Below the pieces are notes generated by a model. It was not told where the DNA came from and made no database searches. It saw nothing but the letters and a program-made list of their open reading frames with translations. From UBA3305 sp002373555 (GTDB lineage: Bacteria; Bacillota; Clostridia; Lachnospirales; Lachnospiraceae), in assembly GCA_946612455.1 (NCBI GenBank), contig CAMOER010000003.1, forward strand, positions 62,001 through 126,000: 64,000 nucleotides of DNA, in the 5' to 3' direction. A program made the translations under genes and the position numbers. Shown here piece after piece: positions 15,535 to 23,349 of the stretch; the stretch's first letter is position 1; every line of letters begins with the position of its first letter.

Positions 15535-16764
15535 TTATCTGACTCCGATGTGCTTCTTCTCTGCCAGCCTGTGAAGTGCATCTGCCATGCGGTCAAGCGC
15601 TGCAAAGCAGTCGGAGTCATTCCAGAAACAGCCGGTGACGACACGCAGATGCCCCTGGCCCATTGTGCCGTAGAACTTGCCGTCATTTACATTGACACGG
15701 GCTTCTTCGATCAGATACTTGGTGATCTCGGTGGAAGTGCCAAGGCCGGAGATGTTGATCCAGATGCAGAACGTAGCCTCTGGCATTTTCATCGATACAC
15801 CTGGAATGGAATTGAACAGATCAAATGCGTATTTCCTCCGGTTGTCATATTTCTGCATGTAGTCTGCAATGAAGCTGTCGTCTTCGAAGGCCGGCATGAC
15901 AGCCAGCTGGCCAAGGGTGCTTGTCGCGCCCTGCATATTGACGGCAGATCCATAATAAACATCCATGATCACATCGTTTGCGTAGATCCAGCCGACCCGC
16001 AGTCCGCTCAGAGCCATTCCTTTTGAGGCGGAACAAACGGTAACGGTACGTTCCCACATGCCGGGAATGGAAGCCATGCTGATCATCGGGGCGCCATCAA
16101 AAACAGTATCCTCAAAAGCCTGGTCCGCGACACAGACAAGATCGTTTTTAATACAGAATGCGGCCAGCTCCTCCAGTTCCCTCTTTGTATAGCAGACGCC
16201 GGTGGGATTGTTGGGATTTGTCAGAAGGACCATTTTTGTCTTATCGGTAAGGCGTTTTTCATATTCTTCGATGCGAAGGTGCCATCCATCTTCTTCATAA
16301 CTGGGGACTCTGACTGTGACTCCGCCTAAAAGTTCCGCATTCAGAAAATTGCTTCCGTAGCTGGGATCATGGACCATTACTTCGTCGCCGGGATTGATCC
16401 AGGGAGCCATTGCGAACATCAGACCGACATCAGAACCGGGATTGATGATGATATTTCGCTGCGGGTCAAGGTCGATGCCAAATCTTTCCTTTGTGCGCTT
16501 TGCAATCAGGGTCTTAAGATCCGGACTTCCGATCGGCATAATATAATGGGCAGGCGCTCCGCTTTTGATCGCCTGGATCGCGGCTTTCTCCACTGATTCC
16601 GGAAGAGAGGGATCGGGCATAAATGGATCCGCCCAGCTCATCATGGCAACGCCCATTTCTTTCATTCTTTCCTGTACATCTCCGACATCGGCTTTCTCGG
16701 TTACAGAGAATAATCCGCCGTCAAGCTGCGCAAACGCAGGCCTCATTAATTCTTTAATACTCAT
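15535..16764 (-). CDS. PLP-dependent class I/II aminotransferase
   Basis: The 409-residue product is a fold-type I aminotransferase. Landmarks are SPDLKTLIA preceding the PLP phosphate region, the substrate-binding TNPNNPTGV (residues 182-190), VADQAFEDTVFDG, and the Schiff-base lysine in CSASKGMALSGLRVGW (K248), with a C-terminal arginine region GHLRVVTGCF. It resembles aspartate/alanine/methionine-type aminotransferases, but the substrate is not readable. It lies 24 bp upstream of the NhaC-like gene and 30 bp downstream of ridA. Confidence 0.9.
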   Translation of the reverse strand: MSIKELMRPAFAQLDGGLFSVTEKADVGDVQERMKEMGVAMMSWADPFMPDPSLPESVEKAAIQAIKSGAPAHYIMPIGSPDLKTLIAKRTKERFGIDLDPQRNIIINPGSDVGLMFAMAPWINPGDEVMVHDPSYGSNFLNAELLGGVTVRVPSYEEDGWHLRIEEYEKRLTDKTKMVLLTNPNNPTGVCYTKRELEELAAFCIKNDLVCVADQAFEDTVFDGAPMISMASIPGMWERTVTVCSASKGMALSGLRVGWIYANDVIMDVYYGSAVNMQGATSTLGQLAVMPAFEDDSFIADYMQKYDNRRKYAFDLFNSIPGVSMKMPEATFCIWINISGLGTSTEITKYLIEEARVNVNDGKFYGTMGQGHLRVVTGCFWNDSDCFAALDRMADALHRLAEKKHIGVR

Positions 16765-16794
16765 CGTTCTTTCCTTTCGTCTCCTGTTTTATGT

Positions 16795-17163
16795 TTACAG
16801 CTCAGCGACAGCTTCGATCTCGCAGAGGACGCCCTTCGGAAGCGTTTTTACGGCACAACAGCTTCTTGCGGGCTTGGAAACAAAAAATACTGCATATACT
16901 TCGTTGAAAACAGCAAAGTCATTCATGTCTGTGATAAAGCAGGTCGTCTTGACGACTTTCTCCAGGCTGCTTCCGCCTGCTTCCAGAACCGCTTTTACAT
17001 TCAGGCAGGATCTTTCCGCCTGTGCTGAGATCCCTTCGGGAATCGTTCCGTCAGCAGGATTTACGGGGATCTGGCCGGAGCAGTATACATGGTTTTCGGA
17101 GATCATTCCTTGAGAGTAAGGCCCGATGGCGGCAGGTGCATTGTTGGTACTGATTGTCTGCAT
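16795..17163 (-). CDS. ridA: RidA family enamine/imine deaminase
   Basis: The 122-residue protein matches RidA (YjgF/YER057c/UK114), which hydrolyses reactive enamines and imines such as 2-aminoacrylate released by PLP enzymes. Characteristic stretches are APAAIGPYSQGM, YCSGQIPVNP, and the C-terminal block ARSCCAVKTLPKGVLCEIEAVA containing the catalytic-site arginine and glutamate. As the first gene of the aminotransferase/transporter operon it fits a detoxifying role for that aminotransferase. AAAAGGAGG precedes the ATG. Its promoter at 17205-17232 is overlapped by an inverted repeat. Confidence 0.94.
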   Translation of the reverse strand: MQTISTNNAPAAIGPYSQGMISENHVYCSGQIPVNPADGTIPEGISAQAERSCLNVKAVLEAGGSSLEKVVKTTCFITDMNDFAVFNEVYAVFFVSKPARSCCAVKTLPKGVLCEIEAVAEL

Positions 17164-17190
17164 GATATCCTCCTTTTACAGTGTAAGAAA

Positions 17191-17372
17191 TTTCTGTGAT
17201 ACAAAGATAACACGTTAAAATATTTTAGTCAATAGAAAAATAAATAAAAATTTTTAACGCGATAATAGAAATGGTTTTCTCTTGGGAAGGGAAAATAAAT
17301 CCCATAGTTTTTACAGGTAAAGGATGCAGAATTTGTCAAACAGATGGCTGAAATCCGGTTTCTGTGATACAA
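17191..17372. repeat. 14-bp direct repeat at both ends of the divergent promoter region
   Basis: TTTCTGTGATACAA occurs exactly twice, at 17191-17204 (just downstream of the ridA -10 box) and at 17359-17372, where it contains the TGATACAAT extended -10 box of the regulator gene. Possibly a shared binding site, possibly chance. Confidence 0.45.
17205..17259 (-). promoter_or_regulatory. ridA operon promoter with overlapping operator-like inverted repeat
   Basis: On the minus strand TTGACT (17232-17227) and TTATCT (17210-17205) are 16 bases apart. The spacer is exactly filled by one arm (17213-17226, CGTTAAAATATTTT) of an imperfect inverted repeat whose other arm is 17246-17259. A regulator bound there would cover the promoter, which suggests repression by the divergently encoded YheO-like protein. 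Confidence 0.55.
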
Positions 17373-17435
17373 TGCAAAACAGGAAATCGAAAAGAGCAGC
17401 AAAGATGGATCGCAATTATTGAAAGCAGGTAGTGA

Positions 17436-18095
17436 ATGAAAAAGAAGGTGACACTTACTGATACAGATCGGGTTATACTGGAATCATATAAAACCGTTCT
17501 GGAGGGGTTAGAACATTATCTGGGGAACAGCTATGAATTTGTGCTGCATTCTCTGGAGGATCCGGATCGGTCTGTTATTAAAATCATCAATGGCTACCAT
17601 ACCGGCAGAAGCGTCGGTGCACCTATTACCAATCTGGCATTGGAAATGATGGAGGCTATCGAGAATTCCGCTGACCAGGAGGATTATATCTCCTATTTTA
17701 GTACCAATCAGAGCGGCGAACCTTTAAAATCGACCACGATCGCGATTCGCGGTACCGGAGGAGAAATCATTGGTCTTATATGCATCAATTTTTATATGAG
17801 CACACCGTATATTGATATCCTGAAGTCGATGGGTTTCAATATGCATCTGCAGTTAAAGCCGGAGTATTTTATGGATCACCCTGAAATCAATATCCCACAG
17901 GCTGTCGTTCAGGCAAAACAGGCTGTGGAACTGAACGCGAATATTCCGTCTTCACAGCGGAATAAAGCAATTATCAGTGAACTGAATGAACAAGGTCTTT
18001 TCCGGGTGAAAAATTCCGTGGAGATGGTCTCCAAAGAGCTTGGACTGTCTGCCAATACTGTGTATCTCCATTTAAGAAGTCTGAAGAAGGAATAG
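17436..18095 (+). CDS. YheO/DauR-like transcriptional regulator (PAS-like plus HTH)
   Basis: The 219-residue protein matches the YheO-like family. An N-terminal PAS-like sensor domain (about residues 10-125; EFVLHSLEDPDRSVIKIING and GLICINF) is followed by a C-terminal helix-turn-helix (about 160-215; the recognition region is KELGLSANTVYLHLRSLK). The family includes DauR, the repressor of D-arginine use in Pseudomonas. Divergent from ridA-aminotransferase-nhaC, it most likely controls that operon, perhaps in response to an amino acid. It has an extended -10 box (TACAAT, 17368-17373) and GAAAGCAGGTAG ahead of the start. Confidence 0.85.
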   Translation: MKKKVTLTDTDRVILESYKTVLEGLEHYLGNSYEFVLHSLEDPDRSVIKIINGYHTGRSVGAPITNLALEMMEAIENSADQEDYISYFSTNQSGEPLKSTTIAIRGTGGEIIGLICINFYMSTPYIDILKSMGFNMHLQLKPEYFMDHPEINIPQAVVQAKQAVELNANIPSSQRNKAIISELNEQGLFRVKNSVEMVSKELGLSANTVYLHLRSLKKE

Positions 18096-18126
18096 AAGGA
18101 AAGCGCTGTTCGTCCGTTATCCTGAA

Positions 18127-18166
18127 AAAGGAAGGAGGCAGTCCCGACAGACAGCCTCCTTCCTTT
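18127..18166. terminator. rho-independent terminator after the regulator gene
   Basis: A perfect 13-bp stem (18127-18139 with 18154-18166) starts in A and ends in T, so it can work in both directions. Confidence 0.85.
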
Positions 18167-18242
18167 ACATTAAGATGTTATCTATATTTATGTTTGTTCT
18201 GTTTAAATGAGAAGCTGATGGCTGGTTCCCTGGCTTCATCTG

Positions 18243-19139
18243 TCAGATGGCTTTGATCCTCACCGCCATATACGGCCTGCCGGGAAGCTTTACGGTGAAC
18301 TTTCCCTTCATGATTCCCAGATCTGTCACGGTCATGTTCCAGGTATCCAGGATTTCCACGCGGAATTCCGTCGTGTCATCGAAATGGAACTGCCGGAAGG
18401 ACGGCGCCTGGAAGCTGTAGTAGAGCAGATAATAGCTGCAGATTTCCAATCCATTCGCCGGTTCATTTTCCGGTACAGCGCATAGATCGTCCCAGTCATG
18501 GACGAATTTCTTCAGACTGGAACCGCCGGGGACATCTTTCAACACTTTCCTGAGGAAGCGGATCCGCTCCGCAGTCTTTCCTCTCAGCTCTCCGCCGTGC
18601 GACCACCAGACCGGTTCGTCCAGACGATGCGCTGGATCGGCGGGAATGATGGTCTCGCTGTGGCCGGCGTAGCCGCCGCGGATCGTCGCCTCCCAGAACC
18701 GTCGGATCATTTCTTCCGCAGTCAGATTCCCCCAGCCGTGCTGCATATTTCCTTCATAGCCGAATTCATCTACAATGACCGGTTTGCCGAACTGTTCCCG
18801 CCAGACATCCGTCTTCTCCGTCGTTACATAGGCATCCGTGCACTGGAAGGAACAGTGTGTGATCCACGGCGCGGAATGATCGAACGGAACGATGCACTGG
18901 TGGATCGAGCGAAAGTGACCGTAACGGTCTTCCTGCATCACATAATTGCCAATAAAGTTCCAGTCATCCGTCGTTTTGTGTTTCAGCAGGCCGTACTCAT
19001 TCGCCATGGACCACCAGATATTCCGGAAAGCCGCATAGCGGGAAATGATGTAGTGAAGATAGCGCTCATCCTGCGCGCGGGACATCATCGAAAATCCCCA
19101 TCGTTCGCAGGAAGACGGGTGAGAAGGAAGAAGCTTCAT
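18243..19139 (-). pseudogene. N-terminally truncated DUF4038/DUF5605-type glycoside hydrolase
   Basis: The 298-residue frame matches the C-terminal part of a family of putative glycosidases normally about 500 residues long (DUF5060-DUF4038-DUF5605). It joins the family at RWGFSMM and continues with FRNIWWSMANEYGLL (conserved Asn-Glu), FRSIHQC, PWITHCSFQ, VDEFGYEGNMQHGWGN (second conserved Glu) and the C-terminal beta-rich part. The N-terminal half of the barrel is missing and there is no upstream continuation: a stop lies seven codons before the ATG. Translation of a 298-residue product is possible, but it would lack half of the barrel. Small repeats sit right at the breakpoint (19160-19217). 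Confidence 0.7.
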
Positions 19140-19159
19140 GATGTTTACCCCGCTTTGGT

Positions 19160-19217
19160 ATTATGTGAGCCGGGAGCCTGTCCCCCGGTTCGATTATGTG
19201 AACAGGAAGTCTGTCCC
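19160..19217. repeat. pair of 25-bp direct repeats at the glycosidase breakpoint
   Basis: 19160-19184 and 19193-19217 share ATTATGTGA at one end and CTGTCCC at the other, with a 33-bp period. The CTGTCCC core also occurs in the palindromic repeats at 45.0-45.2 kb, so they may belong to one family of short intergenic repeats. Confidence 0.5.
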
Positions 19218-19227
19218 GCAGCCTGGT

Positions 19228-19659
19228 TCAGACTTCTTTCATTATATCATAAATCCGGATCTCTACGCCCCAGTCTCTGCCCTGCACTTCCGAGCGGAAC
19301 TGCTGCCTGCACAGATAGTCTCCGAGCACGGGGCTGTCGGTCAGGAACCGCGGACAGGCGGGCAGCCAGGGATCATTCCGCATGACCGGTGCAAGATACC
19401 CGTTGTTCTCCACGAACAGCAGGCATTCGTTTCCTTCGCAGTCCACGCCTTTGAACATGTATTTGGCGCACATGTTGCGTGAAAGCGCCGGATTTTCGAT
19501 CTGTACATCGCAGGCGCCGGGCAGGATCTCACCGGTAAAAAGATCGGATTCCACTTTTCCTGTAAAGGGAATCATTGTGACTGCGCCGTATTTGCATTCA
19601 AGGTTGGAGACCTGAGAGCTATCAGCAAATATTTGAAATACCATAATCGGTTCTGCCAT
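19228..19659 (-). CDS. DUF3237 family protein
   Basis: The 143-residue protein resembles the DUF3237 (UPF0311) family: a small beta-barrel-like protein with FTGEILPGACDVQ (compare the family's G-x-V-LPG-G-D), an ARY-like NMCAKYMF, FVENNGYL, and FLTDSPVLGDYLCRQQF followed by a beta strand at the end. The biochemical role is unknown. It lies between the GPH transporter gene and the truncated glycosidase, all on the minus strand, so it may belong to the glycan operon. AAAAGGAGAATG precedes the start, and a terminator-like hairpin (19682-19722) separates it from the transporter gene upstream. Confidence 0.75.
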   Translation of the reverse strand: MAEPIMVFQIFADSSQVSNLECKYGAVTMIPFTGKVESDLFTGEILPGACDVQIENPALSRNMCAKYMFKGVDCEGNECLLFVENNGYLAPVMRNDPWLPACPRFLTDSPVLGDYLCRQQFRSEVQGRDWGVEIRIYDIMKEV

Positions 19660-19681
19660 GTTTCATTCTCCTTTTGATAAG

Positions 19682-19722
19682 AAAAGAGTCAGGAGAGATA
19701 GGATATTTCTCTTGACTCTTTT
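19682..19722 (-). terminator. terminator or attenuator between the GPH transporter and the DUF3237 gene
   Basis: A 15-base arm (19682-19696) pairs with 19708-19722 with one mismatch and ends in TTTT in the minus direction, before the DUF3237 ribosome site. Confidence 0.75.
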
Positions 19723-19765
19723 GTACTTTGAAAATCTGCAGAGGATTCTTCTTCAGATCTCTGAT

Positions 19766-21175
19766 TTATGCAGTTTCCTGCAGCTTTTTGATATCACGCT
19801 CACAGTGATAGAACAGAAGGAAGAGCACAAACATTGCGCCGGCCATGATCGCAGGGATCCAGCCGTACATGAATTTGATCGCGACGGTAACGGATTCGGG
19901 CTGAGCAATGCCCTGTGCGTCGAGGGCTCCGTCAAAACCGGCTGCTGCGAGCACCCATCCGAAGATCGCCTGGCCAAGACCGAGACCGATCTTCTGCGCG
20001 GCGGAGATACCGGCGTTGCCCATGCCAACGGTATCGATTCCGGTCTTCAGCTTGCCGAATGTTACCGTGTCAGCGACCATGCCGAGCGCCATGCCGCCGG
20101 CGAATCCAACACCGAGTCCCTTAAGAATGTTGCTGGCGATCAGAAGGGCGGGAGCGGTAAATACTGCAGATCCTACAAAGCCGATTGCCATGACAAGCAT
20201 GCCGAGCGTGTAGATCTTTTCCTTGGAGATCTTCTTCATCATGAACGGCGTTACGAACATGATCCCGAACTGGGCAATGGAGATCGCATTGGCGAGCATT
20301 CCGTACTGGCCCATATCATAGAGCACATACTGGCTGAAGAAAACGGTTCCCATCGAATAGAAGATGATGATCGCGAAAACAACGAAGTTGCCGAGCGTAA
20401 GAAGCATCCAGTACTTGTTGGAGAGAAGCGCCTTGACAGTCTCCATGACGTTTTCGTTCTTTGCATTCCTCTGTTCACCATTTTCACCATTGTCTGCCGC
20501 GAAGCCGAGCTTCACGCGCTCTTTGGTGTTGAAAACACAGAACAGGGAGACGACTACCATGATTGCACAAAAGATAGCCATTGTGAAAGTAAAGGATCGC
20601 TGCGTAAAATCTGTATTGGGGTTTTCGGAAAACTTGTGGAGAAGAATCGGGAAAGCGGAGTTTACGAAAACATTGCCGAGCGTCTGGAAGATCTGCTGGA
20701 TGTTGCCGAGGAGTCCTCTCTCATAGGAGTTCCTGGTCACAAGGCCGACCATCGAGTAGAAGGGGACCAGCATACCGGTCAGGCAGACCGCATTGGTGAT
20801 GTTGTAGATCAGGAAGATGTAAATGTACTTTACAGTATCCGGGAAGTTGGGAGGCAGATAAAAAAGCAGCATCGTGGAGATGGCAAAAGGAATGCACATT
20901 CTCAGAAGCCATACTCTGGCTTTGCCCATCTTTGAGTTCGTGCGGTCGACGATACGGCCCATGATCAGGTCGGAAATACCGTCAAAGACTTTAGAAACTG
21001 CAAGGATCGTAGCAATAATGCCGGCGTTCATTCCGACTGCGGAAGTGAAGTAGATCGTCATGAAGGCGCCGATAATGCCGTTGATCATGTTGAAGGCAAA
21101 TCCGCCGGAACCGTAGGCCAGTCTTTCTCCCCAGCCGAGGGAGGCGTTGGGATCGTCATGTTTGGTGGTGAGCAT
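19766..21175 (-). CDS. GPH-family glycoside/pentoside/hexuronide:cation symporter
   Basis: The 469-residue protein is a MelB-like major-facilitator transporter. Diagnostic is the loop motif with SKVFDGISDLIMGRIVDRT near residue 70, where the two Asp residues take part in cation binding in MelB; GYGSGGFAFN-like sequence opens the first helix and about twelve hydrophobic segments follow. It probably imports an oligosaccharide or glycoside cleaved by the neighbouring glycosidases. The start at 21175 is chosen because AAAGGAG lies just before it; an ATG seven codons upstream lacks a site. Confidence 0.88.
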   Translation of the reverse strand: MLTTKHDDPNASLGWGERLAYGSGGFAFNMINGIIGAFMTIYFTSAVGMNAGIIATILAVSKVFDGISDLIMGRIVDRTNSKMGKARVWLLRMCIPFAISTMLLFYLPPNFPDTVKYIYIFLIYNITNAVCLTGMLVPFYSMVGLVTRNSYERGLLGNIQQIFQTLGNVFVNSAFPILLHKFSENPNTDFTQRSFTFTMAIFCAIMVVVSLFCVFNTKERVKLGFAADNGENGEQRNAKNENVMETVKALLSNKYWMLLTLGNFVVFAIIIFYSMGTVFFSQYVLYDMGQYGMLANAISIAQFGIMFVTPFMMKKISKEKIYTLGMLVMAIGFVGSAVFTAPALLIASNILKGLGVGFAGGMALGMVADTVTFGKLKTGIDTVGMGNAGISAAQKIGLGLGQAIFGWVLAAAGFDGALDAQGIAQPESVTVAIKFMYGWIPAIMAGAMFVLFLLFYHCERDIKKLQETA

Positions 21176-21352
21176 TGTCTTTCTCCTTTCGTTCATCCCA
21201 TATGGATGTGCGTTTTTTCTATGTGTGCTCAGCAGAGCAGTGTGTTGTTTCTGGATAAAGAGTACTTCATTTCTGTCGGCACGAATACCGTTATTCTGCT
21301 TATTTTGTCCTTATTATGACACATGTGAGAAGGCGATTGAGAGAATAAAATG

Positions 21353-22915
21353 TTACTTCTCGTAGAAGCGCATGTCCCCCCAGACTTCCATCAGGTGGCT
21401 GCGGTCAAGCCGTTCGGTACGGGTATTCCGGTCATAGATCCTGACGGGGGAATCCGCGCCTTCAAATCTGTGCCAGTCCGGATTCGGATCTCCGGACTTG
21501 ATGAAGGAGATCCAGTCTCCGTGGATGTCGCCGGCCATCTTTGCGAACAGTTCTTCGGGCTCTCCGTCAAACTCAAAGTGTGTAAAGGGATGATTCGGTT
21601 TTTCGAAAACAAAGGGAAGCTCAAACGCATGGGAGGCTTTCCAACCGGTTTCAAGACCGGTTTTGGTCACCAGCTCGTAACGGTACATCCAGACATTTTC
21701 GGTGTATTTGCGCTGCGCTGCCGCGACTTTTACTGCGGGCATTTCAAAGGCGTAATCTGTCGCAAAACGAATGAACGGATCGCCGCCGATCTGCCTTGCA
21801 TCTCTGGTAACGGGCGGAAGAGAGGACGCCATGGAGACGGCTGTATCATGGAAAAGCGTGAAGGTGTCTCTGCCTTTTTCATGATAATAGGTAACGATCT
21901 GGGGAAGTCTGTCGGTGTTGCCGTTCTTCTCCATCATTTCCGTGATCATGGTCCAGCTGTTGGGGAAGCCCGTGTTTTCGGGATGGACGAACATCGTTCC
22001 CTCGTGCATGTTGGTGCCGATGATCAGGGAGATGCCTTCGGCGGAACCGCCGCGGATGGCGTCGATCGGGCGCACCGGCATCAGATCATCCTGCACCGGT
22101 CCCGGCAGGAACATGCCCGGATTTTTGTACTGGTGCCTTGCCTGGACATATTCATGGCCGGGCAGGAACATGTGCGGATCGTCGGTTTTCAGATGCATGG
22201 CCATATCTTTTTCCGTCCAGTGCATGCCTTCCAGGAAAAGATCGATATTTTCCCTCGCTGTCTGATGCGTCATCATGCAGTTCGGAAGACCGCTCTCGAC
22301 GATCGCCTGCGTGAAGCAGCCCTTTACGCCGGGGCAGGCAAGCATGTTGACAACAGATGCGCCGCCGGCGGATTCTCCGGCAATCGTGATGCGCTCCGGA
22401 TCGCCGCCGAAAGCTTCCACATTGTCACGGATCCAGTTGAGCGCCAGGATCTGGTCGGAAAGGCCGCAGTTCGAATCGAAATCTTCACAGCCGGGATAGG
22501 TGGTGAAGTCATAGAAACCCAGAATATTGGTGCGGTAGTTGAAAGAGAAGAAGAGAACGCCGTCACGGACGAAGGCTTCGCCGCGGTACATCTCGTCAGA
22601 GGAATAGCCGGTGTTGTAGCCGCCGCCGTAGATCCAGACGAAGACAGGCAGTTTGTCACCGGTGAGCGGACGCTGGACATTGACGGTGAGGCAGTCCTCA
22701 TCGCCCATGACCTGGCCGTGGTTGTACTGAATGGGAGAATTGCCGTATTCTTTTGCATCAAAGGTGCCTTCCCAGAGCGTTTTGGGAACCGAACGTTTGA
22801 AACGCAGAGAACCGACGGGGGCTTCCGCGTAAGGGATGCCGAGATAGTCGATCCTGCCGTCGCGCTCGTATCCGCGGACGGTGCCTGTGGTTGTCTGTAC
22901 GAGATATTCAGCCAT
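21353..22915 (-). CDS. type B carboxylesterase
   Basis: The 520-residue protein is an alpha/beta-hydrolase of the carboxylesterase type B family. It has the N-terminal family start (TTTGTVRG, YLGIPYAEAPVG), the EDCLTVNV motif, the oxyanion loop WIYGGGY and the nucleophile elbow GESAGG with Ser182. No signal peptide is visible. In this context it may remove acetyl, feruloyl or other esters from imported plant oligosaccharides, though substrate is not readable. The start at 22915 has AAGGAGAAG upstream. It lies in the same direction as the glycosidase at 23350-24543 and the transporter. Confidence 0.9.
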   Translation of the reverse strand: MAEYLVQTTTGTVRGYERDGRIDYLGIPYAEAPVGSLRFKRSVPKTLWEGTFDAKEYGNSPIQYNHGQVMGDEDCLTVNVQRPLTGDKLPVFVWIYGGGYNTGYSSDEMYRGEAFVRDGVLFFSFNYRTNILGFYDFTTYPGCEDFDSNCGLSDQILALNWIRDNVEAFGGDPERITIAGESAGGASVVNMLACPGVKGCFTQAIVESGLPNCMMTHQTARENIDLFLEGMHWTEKDMAMHLKTDDPHMFLPGHEYVQARHQYKNPGMFLPGPVQDDLMPVRPIDAIRGGSAEGISLIIGTNMHEGTMFVHPENTGFPNSWTMITEMMEKNGNTDRLPQIVTYYHEKGRDTFTLFHDTAVSMASSLPPVTRDARQIGGDPFIRFATDYAFEMPAVKVAAAQRKYTENVWMYRYELVTKTGLETGWKASHAFELPFVFEKPNHPFTHFEFDGEPEELFAKMAGDIHGDWISFIKSGDPNPDWHRFEGADSPVRIYDRNTRTERLDRSHLMEVWGDMRFYEK

Positions 22916-22984
22916 GATTCTTCTCCTTTTTGCTTGATATTGTTGATGGAAATCGGGCATGTGGGTGACTGTATGGTCGGAGTC

Positions 22985-23330
22985 TGTGCACAGAGCAGCT
23001 GTTTAATTTGCTTTATGGTCTGGACCTGTGTACAGATCGAGCGAATGAGTGGTTTTATGGCCTAGGCCTGTGCACAAATCGAACGAGTAAGTTGTTTTAT
23101 GGCCTGAACTGGTGCACAGAATAGATATCCGTGCTGCGTTATGGTCTCAGTTTTTGATGACTGCAGACCATAAAGTAATTTGACGATGCTTTATGTGCAC
23201 AAAAGAGTGCTTTCACGGATGTTTCTGCAGCTTTTCGCGTAGAATCACAGACCATAAAACACGTTCTTGCTTCTTTCTATGCACGGAGAGAGACCATAAA
23301 ACACGCTGTTGCTTCTATCTGTGCACGAGG
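22985..23330. repeat. array of ~42-bp repeats that reverses orientation half-way
   Basis: Four units run in one direction, starting at about 22985, 23027, 23069 and 23110, each opening with a TGTGCACA-like box and ending in a TTTTATGGTCT-like box. Three further units between about 23163 and 23330 carry the same boxes in inverted order (AGACCATAAAACAC ... TGTGCAC). The core between the boxes varies. No protein frame is conserved. The array fills the gap between the esterase and the glycosidase genes, both on the minus strand. Confidence 0.65.
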
Positions 23331-23349
23331 CAGTTGTCGTCTGCGGCCT

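Noticed and set aside
22985..23330. CRISPR array
   Set aside because: Repeats are imperfect, about 42 bp with no separate unique spacers, reverse orientation half-way, and no cas gene is nearby.
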